From Enoplolaimus lenunculus (Eukaryota; Nematoda; Enoplea; Enoplida; Thoracostomopsidae): a stretch of 64,000 nt of DNA. This document shows positions 1 to 11,607 of this stretch, piece by piece. The number at the start of each line of letters is the position of its first letter. Positions within the stretch are counted from its first letter, which is position 1. A program made the translations under genes and the position numbers. The DNA is taken from positions 31,240 through 95,239 of the forward strand of contig JASANG010000376.1 in the NCBI GenBank assembly GCA_030248215.1, written 5' to 3'. Below the pieces are notes generated by a model. The model was not told the DNA's origin, did not search any database, and worked only from the letters and a program-made list of their open reading frames with translations.

Positions 1-305
1 TTCAACCGTCATATCAACAACGTTACTTTTGCCTGAAATGAACTGACAATACATGTTAGTCTTTGACAGCACGAAGAAATTCAAAAACGCTAGAAAATTG
101 GTTGTAATTTTGTCTTATACAAAAATCTACATACAAAAAATTTCCTTTCGAAAGCGTATTTTTATAACAATGAGAAAATAAAAAAACTCTGTTGCTTTAC
201 AAAAAAGGTTATAGACAAACAAATATAAAACCGTTTCTTGTTAAAAGCAGCACACTATTCCTTCTTAACTAAGTCAAGGGTTGTAATATTTAAACAGAAA
301 CTTAC

Positions 306-3300
306 CTAATTTTCCAACATTTACAATAATTGGCACGCGTCCAATATCTAATTTCCACGTTGTGTAAACATCATCATCTTTCAACTCCAAATGCGGCTGT
401 TGCTTTTCATCGTGGGTCACCGAAACATGAGGAATTACAACACTGGACAGCGCTGCCTGCAAAATTCAAACAATATAAAGGGAAATAAAATTGATATAAC
501 AAAAAATTTGCTATATTTCTAGCGCTAACTTCACACCCATTCCGTATAGAAAAAAACTAAAACAAATATATTAGGTGTAAGACAGACTTTATGCGTGCCA
601 GCACACTATCTGATATTCTATACATGTATCGTTACAATTGCCTGCAAACAGTGGACACACAAGTGTATATATAACGATGAGCTCAAATTTGCACCGTTTA
701 CGGGCCTGGAGAATATTAAAAACAACTTAGTCTCGCGCAGTTTTGAACCACCAACATTAGGGTGCAACCGAAATTAATTCCGGTTCCGGTAAGAAAATCA
801 GACATTTTCCACTATTCGAATTCGGTATGAAATCAGCTACTTTTTACCGGATTTTTTTCAGTTGCGAAGGTTAAAGCTGAACATCTTTGCCAAATTTTGT
901 GTATGTTTTTGATGTTATTTCAGGAGTACGACGCAAGTTAAATATAAAAATTCCACAGAATTTCTTTAAAAAAAACAAGTTTGAAGTCTCAATTTAACAT
1001 GTAAAATGTTGCGTGTTAACATGTTTGATGATACAACCTGAAAAAACGGTATAATAGCCTCTCTAAATTCCAGTTCGTTCTGACCAACACATTAAATACG
1101 TTAAATCGCTCAAGACGTCCGTAAAACTCTAAGTGCAAGTTTTGCACCAAAAACTTGCCTGTGCCACTTGCATATGTCAGTTTGGTCACAAACAGCTTTG
1201 AAGTTCTTGCAGTTGCAAATTGTTCACTAGAGTTTGTTCATGCTATTTAATTTAATTCGCACGCGTGAATGCAGTTACAAGTCGCTTGAATTTTTTGCAC
1301 ATGCAGTTTGATTAATACTTACAGCTGCTTGTATTTCGTGCAAGTTGCAGCTGTGAGTTTTTGCTTCAAAAACTTGCACGACGTGTGAATAGGGCTTAAA
1401 ACATACTAATAACGATTTGGCTTCGTCTCAAAATTCGAAAAATATCAAACATTAAAATTATTATACTTGACAACTGAGTACGAAAAAACAGAACCGAGTT
1501 CCGGCCAGATAACGCACATTCCGGCTTCAGTGCTTAGGTTATCCAACATCACCCTGCACCAAGGTGGCAACAAAAGTTCGCATTCGAATGTTTGAATTCA
1601 CATTCAGTTGCGAAAAAGCCGAACTCAATAATGTTCGGTAACATATTGAGAGGAAAAATTTACTGACATCAAACCCTTGTCCACCGCGTATATATAGAGA
1701 GATTATTCAGAACAAAAAAGTAATATATAGCAAAAGAGCAATACTTTCGCGGAGTAAATCGTCCATATACATTCTTCTAAATATTTGCTAGTTTATAATC
1801 AAATATGTTATCTGGCTTCGCTAGTATACCGAAAGAAATAACCTTAAAAGTGTACACCAGCCCATCGAAATTTTGGGTCTGCAATGACACCTAAAAATGT
1901 TAGTTTTGAAACAATCATCCAGTTCCACAAATTCATTGTTAAACTGAAGCTTATATCGACTTTGCCATATTACAAATTAAGCATTTTGAATGACAAAGTT
2001 AAAAACACAGTGATTGTAATGACATGTGCTGGAAAAAAATAAATTTGCGGGGATAATAAACGTGCAAAAGTTATGCGGCTGGTGCGCGTTGAGTTGGTAT
2101 CCTAAAACAACTTATCGATACATCGGAAATTTGTAAAACGCAGGATTCGGATTTGAATTCGGCAAATTAGCAATGAATTCGGATTCGGTCAAATACTGGA
2201 TTCGGTACCACACCAACCTTAACAGCCATAGACGCAGCATCATACAAGCTTCCGCCCATCTCAAGCAGTACAACATCAACAAACAACGTCCACGAAAATG
2301 CATTCGGTGCGATACACAACAAACGCGTATCAAACACAAATAGGTCATTATTATAGGAATCGTTAAGTGCAGATGCAACACTCAGCGCAATATCGTCACC
2401 ACCTCTACCTATAATACGAAACACCAACTTAGTAAAACAACAGGGTTTCAAAAGGAACTTAATGTTGCCTCAACAGCAGTAAATTTTTAACCGTTACCAA
2501 AAAGAAAAATAAGATTTTTTAACAAAGCTTTTTAATATTTTTTATCTGTTTTGAATTACCGCTTCATACAATTAAACTAATAAATCGCCGCCAAACTTTA
2601 TTTTTTACTTTATTTTTCAGTTGGCTACAGTCGCCATACCCTTCGAACAGGCTCAGCACAAATCACAATGTCTCAAAACACCCTTGGTACAATTCCTAGT
2701 TCAGAGCTATAGGTAGTGTTGTTTGTGCTCCAGGGCAGGGATGAGCTCTCTCAGTCTTGGTGTCGGTTCCAGTCTCGCTCGCGCTTTTTTCAGTCTCGGT
2801 AGTTTGCAAATTGAGACCAAAGAGGTGATAAAGCGATATGCAATCACAAAAATTTTCATTAGATCACAGCTGTGGCCACTAAGTAATTGTGAATTACGCC
2901 TACCAACACAGACAGCGAACGATTGTGGAGCACCGCCACCTTGTTATACAGCGGTTTGAGAAACAGAATGACCCAACTGGTTACTGAAAATTCTATTTTT
3001 GAAAGGAAACCCAAAAGACTTTGATTTTAGTATGACAAAACACAAATAGTTGCATTTTCGCGTTTAAACGTCAAAGCTATGGTACAAAATTCTCCAGTTC
3101 TCCAGTCTATTCTGTTTGCCCGCGATCAAAAACAACACCATTGCTTTGAATTAGGGTTGTACCCAGGGTGTTTTGACACAATGTAATTTGTCCCGAGCCT
3201 GTTCGAATGGTATGGCGCCAATAGCCAAGTGTGAACAGTAAAGTAAAAAATAAACTTTGACATCGATTTATTACATAGTTAAATTGTACTAAACGGCAAT

Positions 3301-4913
3301 TCAGAGGAGATAAAAATATTTAAGGCTTTGTTAAAAAAATCTTTTTATTTTCAGTAATGGTTAAAAATTGACCAAGACCTGAGACCGAAAGTCACGGTCT
3401 CAGTAGGTTGGGTCTCGGTCTCTGTCTCGCTTTTTTGACCGAAACCGCCCATCCCTGCTCTCTGGTAAACCGAATAGACTGGAAAATTCTTAACATAGCG
3501 TGGCGTTATAAAGGCGGATGACCCATAATTTTTTCAACGATACCATAACCCCTTCTCACATTGAGTTGACTATAGGCAACTCAGCGCAGTGTATTTACTT
3601 TAAATAATGTATATCGCACCGTGTTTAACAATTGCAATACGTATACATAGTACTAAATCCCCACAAGACGTTAGAGCCCCCTCGGGCTCGAGCATCAAGC
3701 TCCTATAGCTGAGTGGTGATGGTATACGCCTCCCATTCCAGTCACTAGAGTTCGAATCCTAGCATAAAAGTAGGTCTCATGGAAAATAGAAAATATTCAT
3801 GTGAGAAGGGGTTAAATGTTTCAAACCCGTAAATGTAACTATTTGTGCTTTGTCACAATAACATCAAAGGGTTTTGGGTTTCCTGTAGAAAATAGAATTT
3901 TGGGTAAGCGGAGGTGTTATTCTGTTTCTCAAATCGATGTAAAACCAGATAGCGGTGCTACACAATCGTTCGCTGTCTGTGCTGGTAGGCGTAATTCGCA
4001 AGTGCTTAGTGGCCATCGCTGTGATCTAATGAAAATTTTTGTGATTGTTTACCGCTTTTTCACCTCGTTGGTCTCGGTTTGCAAACCACCGAGACTGAAA
4101 AAAGCCAAACCGAGACCAGCCAAATCCCGAAATTGTCGAGACCAAGACCAAGACCACTCATCCCTGGTAACGGGGATACAAAATATATTTTAATACCCAA
4201 TGTCGTACTTGCATCCACATCCACAATTAGCAGCCTTAAAAAGTTGACTTGTAAGTGTAATGAAGGTTCTCTTGCGGATACCATGAAATTATCTAGAGGG
4301 TTAAGACTGAGAACCAAATTCGGTATTTTAATATCCGATCACACCGAGTACGAGGTTTATATCAACTTGATCTTTTTTAGACAAAGAGTTTTACTCTCTC
4401 ATATAATTAATTGATATACATGTTACAAAAACTTGCTAACGAATGATATACCTTCAAACGCTGGCGTTGCATTTGCAGAACAGTCGACAAAGAAACGGAT
4501 TGCACCTCTGTCTGGGTTACTCAACGATGGTTTTTCTACTTCAGCTTTAACGCCAACCAAAACATCTGTGTTTCCTAATCGAATGCGGGCAGATCCGACA
4601 GTGTTACCCGACACACCTGTTTCTAGTAGCAGCGGGCGAAAATCAGAACACCTAAAATTTACTGTACGTGCATACGTAGGTTAACAAAAAATATTTAAGC
4701 AAAATTATAAAGTAGAAAACTACTTGGATTGGACGCAAAAACAAAATGTACTTATACTGAAAACCGTTTCATTTTCAGTGTGAAGGGCTTGATAAATATT
4801 ATATAATTACACTGATTTTAAAATTTTACTTACCGACGCCCATCTGTTCTAAAGTTCTGCTGAGCCCCATGAATAATGAAAATCTGCTCAGCTTCGCTAA
4901 GTTTCAAAGCCAT
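306..4913 (-). CDS. EXOSC7: Exosome complex component RRP42 (EXOSC7), 5' part, four exons
   Basis: This gene encodes a ring subunit of the RNA exosome, which processes and degrades RNA in nucleus and cytoplasm; animal RRP42 has an RNase PH fold but is not itself catalytic. Exons on the minus strand are 4834-4913, 4452-4651, 2218-2408 and 306-456. All joins are GT-AG and keep frame (phases 2, 1, 0, then 1 at the last donor). The protein begins MALKLSEAEQIFIIHG and contains SGNTVGSARIRLGNTDVLVG, FFVDCSANATPAFEG, GRGGDDIA, LFVDVVLLEMGGSLYDA and VPIIVNVGKLG. These are the hallmark blocks of the RRP42 family in the right order. About 207 residues are present; family members are near 290, so the last exons lie left of the window. 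The first ATG fits the family N-terminus. Introns 2 and 3 are large and full of repeats. Confidence 0.95.
457..2217. other. EXOSC7 intron 3, repeat mosaic
   Basis: No coding exon is visible here. The stretch holds a segment bounded by GGGTGCAACCG near 762 and CACCCTGCACC near 1551, interrupted by an inverted-repeat element at 1127-1400. From about 1560 to 2215 there is a run rich in TTCGGATTCGG and TTCGAATG motifs, typical of the short degenerate transposons seen elsewhere in the window. Confidence 0.5.
1127..1400. mobile_element. Inverted-repeat element, TTGCAGCTGCAAG family
   Basis: The left end reads TAAGTGCAAGTTTTGCACC and the right end AACTTGCACGACGTGTGAAT followed by AGGGCTT. The ends are roughly complementary and the interior is rich in TTGCAGTTGCAA-type words. 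The same GTGAATAGGGCTT end recurs at 11.6, 17.4 and 31.5 kb, so this is one copy of a dispersed non-autonomous family with no coding capacity. Confidence 0.6.
2734..4168. mobile_element. Long foldback element, CAGGGATGAG ends
   Basis: The left end CAGGGATGAGCTCTCTCAG is answered by the right end GACCACTCATCCCTGG. Complementarity continues inward for more than 300 bp. For example GGCCACTAAGTAATTGTGAA near 2874 pairs with AATTCGCAAGTGCTTAGTGG near 3992, and the CACAAATAGTTGCATTTTCG region pairs with TGTAACTATTTGTG. An extra end copy, reading ACCGCCCATCCCTGC, lies near 3450. No transposase is visible. The AGGGATGAG type of end resembles hAT-like non-autonomous elements, which is an inference. 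Confidence 0.65.
3545..3814 (+). mobile_element. tRNA-derived SINE-like element, copy 1
   Basis: A pol III box A (TAGCTGAGTGG, 3706-3716) is followed 33 bp later by a box B (AGTTCGAATCC, 3749-3759), the spacing of a tRNA head. A 6-bp hairpin GAGCCC-CCTC-GGGCTC precedes it. A near-identical copy lies at 23723-23927, sharing the region from ATCGCACCGTGTTTAACA to CATGTGAGAA. This copy is also bounded by a perfect 16-bp inverted repeat, TAACCCCTTCTCACAT and its complement. That is odd for a SINE and may mean the tRNA-like unit rode inside a terminal-inverted-repeat element. Confidence 0.65.
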
Positions 4914-6317
4914 TATACAAACTTGTATTCTTGCAATCACAATTCCAGTAACAGTTTCATTCAGCTGCGGTTTTTAATTGAACGCTAAGATAGAAACGAT
5001 ACGTGAATTTGGTCCTCCTGTGCATTTGAGAACGTGCAGTTTTATTTCAGCATAAAACAGTTTAGCAGTACATTGAACAAGTCCAAGTTAGACAGGGTTA
5101 ATTTTACTCTACCACTTAACTCGGCACAATGTTTCATTTATCAAAATAGAACGCACCTAGCTACGTAATTATGTGATAACATTAAGATGAAGATGACGAT
5201 AATGCAAAAAAGGTTAAATTATCACACGGGACCCACAGACGCAACACGGCGAGCATGCGTGCCTCCAGCAAGAACGACCAAGACCTTTGTGATTTGTTCG
5301 TTTTTTTGTTATAAGCATAAATGTCGATACAACAGAATTCTTAAAGTTTGCAGCTATGTTTATATGTTTAACATTGAAATATAATCTAAGAATCGAAACA
5401 ACTTTTTGAACCCAATAGACAAAAATGGGCCTGGCTATTTTTTCTTCACTGTTCCAGCACTGCTTTGCATTTTTATTTTTATTCACGAATATTTGGTCTG
5501 AAATAGAACAAACAAAAATAAAACATGTGGTATGTTAAACACATTTGAAGCAACATGCATCTGGTTTCTATCGAACCCACTTGAAAACAAAGGAAATGAT
5601 ATTTCCACACGCCTTGCGTCCCCTTTGAATCCCCTTTAAGTCTTTCTTTTCGTAAACTTTGTGGAACCGCAGCAATCAGAATACAAATCCGTTTTGCTCC
5701 AAACAACAAAGTTGTCCAATATTTACCAGAACTCACGTATAACGTACTGTTCAACACGAGCACTTCTGTATATGCTGCAGGTGCATGTTCTGCGTAAATG
5801 TGTGATTGTTGTTTTCCTCTACTTAAAGGTTTTTGCAAGCTAGTTGTGCATTTAAAAATTTTGGATAATTTTTTGCTTAATACGCGAAGCGAAGTGTGAC
5901 CTTTGCCGAGATTGTGTTGTTAAAATTCTTTTCTCGCAAATTCCGATTCAAATTGTGCTTAAATGAGTTTGCTATGGTTTAAAATCAACCTAAAGCTGGA
6001 CTACTAGAGGCACCGATTATCAATTGGGCTTTTAGCGAGTAAAATAATGCCTTATTTGAGATAAATAACTGCGGTGTACGTATAAAACTGGGTCCTAACA
6101 GTAATATAAGCACGTTCTTTATGTCTAAACATAAGATTGAGGCTGTAAGCGTAAGAACAAGTCTATAAACTAAGCTTATCCCTCAGCCTAAACCTAAGTC
6201 TAAAGCAAAAAATTAATCTAAAGCTAAAGCTTTATATTGCAGTTCCGCCCAAAACGGTCCACCCATGATCTACATTGCCACTTCTTTAAACACCCACTTA
6301 GAAAGTGTACATACGTT

Positions 6318-6438
6318 ACTGAACTCATACTGAGGACCAACTCGACTCAGAGTGAATTAATGTTTACAGTTATTAACTCAGAAATAACTATTACTCCCTA
6401 GCTAGAGATGAATAATTAACTCATTGGAATGTACAGTG
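6318..6438. mobile_element. GAGTTGA-family MITE, partial
   Basis: One end is present, reading TTAACTCATTGGAATGTACAG. It is preceded by internal AACTCAGAGTGA-type words shared with the full copies at 22.8 and 35.5 kb. The opposite end is missing. Confidence 0.6.
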
Positions 6439-6991
6439 CACAAGCATTACAAATAGGGCTAAAATATTTTGTTAACATGGAGCCTGTCAACTACACCGGA
6501 GGGGTGGCTTTTGAACAAGGAATTAGAAAACGTGTTCGTAGTCCTGACAGACATCGTAGTCTAATATTTATCTTCTCGTACCTTGCTTATTGTTTGGAAA
6601 GTCATTATTGTTAAAATACTGTGCCGTTGTTACAATTTCTACGACTAGAGGGTGGAAATTTTGTCTAGTAGTGCTTTGCTGCCGTACCCCCTGTCTGGCA
6701 TCGGCCGAGTTCTGCGGTTTTTGTTCTACGCATATTAATATTTTAATCAGATATATTCTTCTTCAACAAGTTGACGCTTGAGACAAATCGCCAACCTTGA
6801 CCGTCTTCAAATGCAAACATACTTTCTAAAAATACAATAGCAACTTTCGTTCAAACTGCGGTTTGCGTGGTAAACTGAATGAAAGTTAAAATTCTATTTA
6901 CGGTCGCAGATTTGTTACCGTATCACCCCCAAGTTCGCATCCTAACATTGTTAGTAGAGGCAGCATAGAGATGTTCATATTGCAGAAGCCA

Positions 6992-7239
6992 CACTGTAAA
7001 TTCCAATGAGCTGATTAATCAACTCTAAAACGAAAAGTTGAATTAAATCAACTCTGACGGAAAGTTCAATTAATAACCGTACTAAGCATTAACTCTCACT
7101 CTGAGTTGAGTCGATCCCGATAGAGTTGATTTCTGTATCAGGATGAGTTGGATCAACTCAAAATCCAGAGTTCTGATTGTTCTTATTCATATTGAGTGAT
7201 TCAACTAAAATTCTGCGTTAAAATCAATTCACTGGACAG
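6992..7239. mobile_element. GAGTTGA-family MITE, full length
   Basis: It starts CACTGTAAATTCCAATGAG and ends AAATCAATTCACTGGACAG. Internal sequence is built from AACTCA and GAGTTGA words. Its length of about 250 bp matches copies at 13.8, 22.8, 32.9 and 35.5 kb. It has no coding capacity. Confidence 0.75.
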
Positions 7240-7589
7240 CATAGAAGAGTTTTTTAAACGTAGAGAAATATGCTTATTAATAATGTCGGCAAATACTTTG
7301 ACTGGGGTCTGATCAACCCTACGAAACAATACCGATACCAATCAGTTTGAAAAAAATTTAAAGTATAAAATTATTTAGCAGATTTGAAACTTTTCATGAC
7401 TAAAGTTTGATATGAAAACGTGGGCTAAAAATGGTATAACAACTGTTCGAAACTCATGGTGGTAAACAATGCCTTATTTCACACGTCTGAGTTGCGTAGC
7501 AGCGTTCTACATGTGCGTTGAATGCAGTAAGAACCAAAAGTTATAAAGTCTGAGTGTGTTGTGCATGCCCGTTCCACTGATACAACATG

Positions 7590-7764
7590 CACGGCAAAAA
7601 ATGGTGAGTCAAATTGACTCTCTCTCCGAAATAGGCTTTTTCTGACTACACAAACTGAGTCAAAATTAATTTGACTCTGGCGGAGTCGAATTTTGACTCA
7701 GTTTGAGAAGTCCGGAAAAGCCTATTTCGGAGAGAGTCAATTTGACTCAACATTTTTTGCAGTG
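7590..7764. mobile_element. GAGTCAA palindromic MITE, copy 1
   Basis: The element is an almost perfect palindrome of about 175 bp. Its ends are CACGGCAAAAAATGGTGAG and the matching TTTTTTGCAGTG. Inner arms AAATTGACTCTC and GAGAGAGTCAATTTGAC pair with each other. A second copy lies at 37428-37627. Confidence 0.75.
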
Positions 7765-8225
7765 TGGTAACACTTTGCTTGGCGGCTTATCAAAGTTTAT
7801 ATATTTTATAATGTCACATTAACCATAAGGGCATTTCCGATAAGCCTGATTCTATGCCTTAAAGTCAGTCTAAGCGTAAGGATAAAAAGCCTAATCCTAA
7901 TCACAGCAGGATTTAGAAGATTGATTCCTGACAATTCGTCGCCGATGATTCTTCTTTGTCGAACCATTGTTACCGTGGTTGCAGTCCTGGCCATGGAATA
8001 TTACGTATCAATTGCTTTAGCATAAAACGAATAAAACTGTAAGTTTTTTTACTCCTGGAAGAAAACAGTTTAGGGACAAATTTTCCAGAGACAAATTGTC
8101 TGGGACGAATTTTTAAATATAATCTTTAACAACGACCGATTTTTCCCGAACACAAACTTTTCAGGAACAGACTTTATACTGGATTTTTAGACTTCGGAAT
8201 AGGAGAGGCCTATGTCTCAGTTTTT

Positions 8226-8850
8226 TTCAATCCATTGGATTTGAACTGTTTCTTATCGGCTTTATATGTTTTCAACATATGCGATCTGATATATTTCGCC
8301 AAACATTTAAGTGTTTTTTTCATTGAGTTTACCGTCCAGTTTTGCTCTACAAAACGTTTATTCATTATGAATTTTGCCCATGTTACTTTGATGGGTGTAC
8401 CGTTTTACAACTTGACTGCAATAGTGTATAAATCTTAACCTTTAGATTAATTTTTTGCTTAGGCTTAAAGCTAAAGATCCAGGTTTAGCTACAGAATTAG
8501 TCTTAAGCTTGGTTGAGTTTAGGCTTAGGATAACGTATATGTGGCTGTACATTTCATGAGGTTCTCAAGTTTGTATCCATAAAAGCATTGAAATTTTGTA
8601 TATGAAGAACATATATAAAAATTGCCAAAAACCAGAAAATTTCAAATAATTAATTTTATAATTTAAAATGATTGCTACGCTTAACGTTAATTTTATACAA
8701 ACTTTTAATAAATTTACGGTGACGGAAGTTTACTGCGGCAAGTGAATAGCCAATCACAGATTGATACGCTCCAGAACTGTCGATAGCAGCGTTTGAGTTG
8801 CTTATAAATGCAATTGCAATAATTGCCAATGCAAACAAAATATTGTGCAT
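8226..8850 (-). pseudogene. Decayed member of the unknown secreted-protein family (copy C)
   Basis: Exon 1 (8718-8850) encodes a signal peptide followed by AIDSSGAYQSVIGYS. This closely matches AINSSGKYQSVIGYS in the intact copies at 17.6 and 31.7 kb. A segment homologous to their exon 2 lies at about 8226-8346 and reads KLDGKLNEK, then TLKCLAKYIRSHMLKTYK after a one-base frame change in a run of seven A. No donor GT follows the exon 2 homology; a stop comes soon after it. Homologues of exons 3 and 4 were not found to the left. This is most likely a broken paralogue, though a sequencing slip in the A run could explain the frame change alone. Confidence 0.65.
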
Positions 8851-9210
8851 ATTTTTTATTGTAAATATTAAAAGTATGGAAATGTTTCATTTTTTTGAAA
8901 ATGAAAGCTAATGAAAACAAAAAAGACTTATATAAATGTTTATTTCAAACCAAAATACATCATGAAACCTATGATATCACTTTACCACTTTAATTGTGGC
9001 CAACGGAAAACTCACAATATCATGTGTACACCAGGTAACTTTTTACGGAAGTGAAGTAGGTGACAGACATTAAACTCAATAAGCTTCTGTAACTTGAAGC
9101 AAATGTTGCTTTTTTGTAAAAGCCGATTTTTAAATGTGCATATTACGTATCACCAAGACTGGATGATGCATACTTCAAAAAGAGTATTCAACTGGATATA
9201 TTCTGTGTAG

Positions 9211-9412
9211 AAAAGAATGCACCCGGCACGCGTTGCGTTTTTGGCCTTCACCTTCCAGAGGGGGAGCACAACCTATGCGAGCCATGCCACTTTATGCATC
9301 CGGCAACAAATTGCACGCTTATAATTTAATTTAGGGTTATAGCATGTGAGAGCGACCTCTCTAAACAATGGGGGGTTGGCCAAAAACGCAACGTTTGGTG
9401 GTACTTTTGTAT
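9211..9412. mobile_element. Inverted-repeat element with GCGTTGCGTTTTTGGCC ends, copy 1
   Basis: The left part reads CACGCGTTGCGTTTTTGGCC and the right part TTGGCCAAAAACGCAACG; these are complementary. Outer flanks resemble GTACACTTTTGT. A second copy occurs at about 24160-24392. Confidence 0.6.
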
Positions 9413-9950
9413 ACTATGCGGAACCCAAAGAGTTGCACTCTCTTGTATTAGTGAGTTCAGCCTATGTGAATACAGTGGCCTGTCCATTGAAAGACTTAAG
9501 CGCCTGGAAACTGAACGGATTATAGGATTTAAGCTTTAAGGACAGGATAAGATTTATAATTGAGCATACACTTAGAGATAAGGCTTAGGCTTAGGATTCA
9601 GGCTTATTAAACACTGAACAATCCATTATAGGTTTCATGAGCCTTCGTAGCAATTTGTTTACAAAAGCTATTTGCTGTCGGATAAATGGCCAGTCATTTT
9701 TGCTTTGCCAATACCAGAAAATTAAAAAAAAATTGGTATATTTAACAGCTAAAGCTAAATGTTTTGAATTTGAAAATTGTCAGTTTTGATAATTCATAGA
9801 CAATAACGCGTTTCAGACATTTCATTTGTAAAATTTAACCATTTGACTAAAATTTGAATTTCCAAAATAGAAGTCGGTACAAGACTTGTATTTATTTGTA
9901 AAAACATAATTTGTTAAAAACCAAAACAATGTTTTACATATTTCATCCTT

Positions 9951-10112
9951 TTTGTAAAAGATCAGGGGCGGAACGTTTTTCTGTGGGACTGCAAGTTTAA
10001 GCTTTAGATTAATTTTTTTGCTTGGCTTAGGCTTAGGCTTTGGCTTAGGTTTAGGAATATGCTTATATATAATACTGTTCCGCCCTTGTTCATTACATTG
10101 GCCATTTCAAAC
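9951..10112. mobile_element. GGCCCATG-family MITE with TAAGCC interior
   Basis: The left end reads GATCAGGGGCGGAACG and the right end CTGTTCCGCCC then ATTACATTGGCC. The interior is GGCTTAGGCTTAGGCTTTGG. The CAGGGGCGG ends resemble hAT-type termini, an inference from family knowledge. Confidence 0.6.
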
Positions 10113-10908
10113 CGAAATCTCGTAGCAAAACAATGCCTTAAAATAGCAAGTTTGAGTTGACAAAAATTTTGAAATTGATAAATGTTAAACTGTAAAGCAA
10201 AACGCTTAAATATTATTGCTAATTATCATTCGCCAGCGGTGACGTCAAAGACACAGAAAACAAAAAAATTCAAAAAATTTTGCATTGACCTAAATTTAAA
10301 AAAAATTCAAACTTCAAATTTCAATCCAGATTTTTTAAATATAAATTTCAAAAATACACGAAATATTTGCTAAAATTACACCAAAGCGTTCTTGATGACA
10401 AATGAGTGCTGCAACAGTGAAATTTGTTGCATCGCTATAACGGTTTACTCAAAACGAGGGTGTGTTAGGGTCCGTGGTCTCCTAATTTAAATTGATATTT
10501 TCCCGGTAGTGGCCCGTCTTTGTTGATTCACTCAAGAGAGTTGTTTGATGCCAAGCTAAAAAGTAATATTTTGATATTTATTCGGAATCAGTTTCCTGCA
10601 TCAATATATTACATTTGATGGTGTGTCCATTGTATAAAAATGATTTGCATTCCGCGTCAATGCTGCTCATATTTAATTGGTGTGTATTTGTTGTGAATGA
10701 AAATTAATGGCTACCAGTATTTTCCGCTTGTCGTCGAAACTTTTCAACAAATTTGGAACGTTGAAATAGTTTGGTAATTTTTTTAATTTATATGAATTCA
10801 GTGAAAAACTTTTTTGCTACAATTCCACAAAATAACAAAAAATGAATAAAATTAAATTGTGATTTAGGTTTTAAGTAAAATACTTGTTTTTTAACAATTT
10901 TTACATCT

Positions 10909-11175
10909 AAAGCCCTATGTGCACGTGCAAAGTTTTTGCTGCGAGAACTTGCAGCTGCAATTGCATGCAGAACTTGAAGTTTTTTATCAGCCAATGAGAA
11001 AGCGGCTGCAATAAATTCAGTGAACTTCAATGATTGTTCACACATGTGAACTAAATTACTAGCTATGAATTTTTAATGAATTTTTGCAGCTGCACGTTTT
11101 TCGAACGGGATTTTGGAGAAAACTTAGAAGTGGAAGCTGCGGCTGCAAGTTCTCGCAGCAATAACTTGCAAGGGG
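10909..11175. mobile_element. Inverted-repeat element, TTGCAGCTGCAAG family
   Basis: The left arm contains GCTGCGAGAACTTGCAGC and the right arm GCTGCAAGTTCTCGCAGC, a near-perfect inverted repeat. The interior has TTCACACATGTGAACT. The copy at 11352-11607 is in the opposite orientation. Confidence 0.65.
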
Positions 11176-11351
11176 GAATAAGCTTTAATGATTATTTGGG
11201 CAGAAATAGTAAAAAATTAGCGTATGTTTCTTGCGTATTTGAATCGGTTGTCAAAAATGGTGTTTCAGGATTTATGAGGTTGCAATCATGGGGGAGAAAA
11301 TGTATAGAACACGGGCGAACAGGTAGTATAAGAACATTCCTAAGCATTTCA

Positions 11352-11607
11352 CGCGTGCAAGTTTTTGCTGCGAGAACTTGCAGCAGCAACTTGCACTTGC
11401 ATGTTTTCTCCTGAAGTTCGAAAAACTTGCAGCTGAAAATAATTCATTAAAAATCATAGCTAGGAATTTAGTTCACATGTGTGAACAACTGTACAAGTTC
11501 ACTGAATTTATATGCAACCGCTTTTTTATTGGCTGTGAAAAAATGCAAGTTCTGCGTGCAATTTGTCGCTGCAATTTATCGCAGCCAATACTTGCACGTG
11601 TGAATAG
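11352..11607. mobile_element. Inverted-repeat element, TTGCAGCTGCAAG family, opposite orientation
   Basis: It begins GCGTGCAAGTTTTTGCTGCG and ends ACTTGCACGTGTGAATAGGG. The interior TTCACATGTGTGAAC matches the reverse complement of the neighbour at 10909-11175. Confidence 0.65.

Larger units (their letters stand above)
2409..4451. other. EXOSC7 intron 2, interleaved foldback repeats
   Basis: The intron is almost entirely repeat. One foldback pair has arms at about 2470-2733 and 3110-3372. A second has arms at about 2734-3075 and 3825-4168 with the end motif CAGGGATGAG. A tRNA-like SINE lies at 3545-3814. The arms alternate rather than nest: the left arm of the second element sits between the two arms of the first. 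No exon is seen. Confidence 0.65.
4914..8200. other. Intergenic, MITE-rich
   Basis: No convincing gene was found upstream of EXOSC7. The stretch contains half of a GAGTTGA element near 6318-6438, a full copy at 6992-7239, a GAGTCAA palindrome at 7590-7764, and TAAGCC-rich sequence at 6117-6290 and 7840-7890 related to the GGCCCATGTAAAGATC family. A short exon-like ORF at 5738-5820 on the minus strand was considered and not accepted. Confidence 0.5.

Noticed and set aside
3690-3775. Functional tRNA gene
   Set aside because: Promoter boxes are good, but the acceptor and anticodon stems do not pair convincingly and the whole 205-bp unit recurs elsewhere, which fits a SINE better.
5738-5820. Exon-like minus-strand ORF with a GTGAGT donor near 5738
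   Set aside because: Phase resembles exon 3 of the secreted family, but the residues do not match and no neighbouring exons were found.
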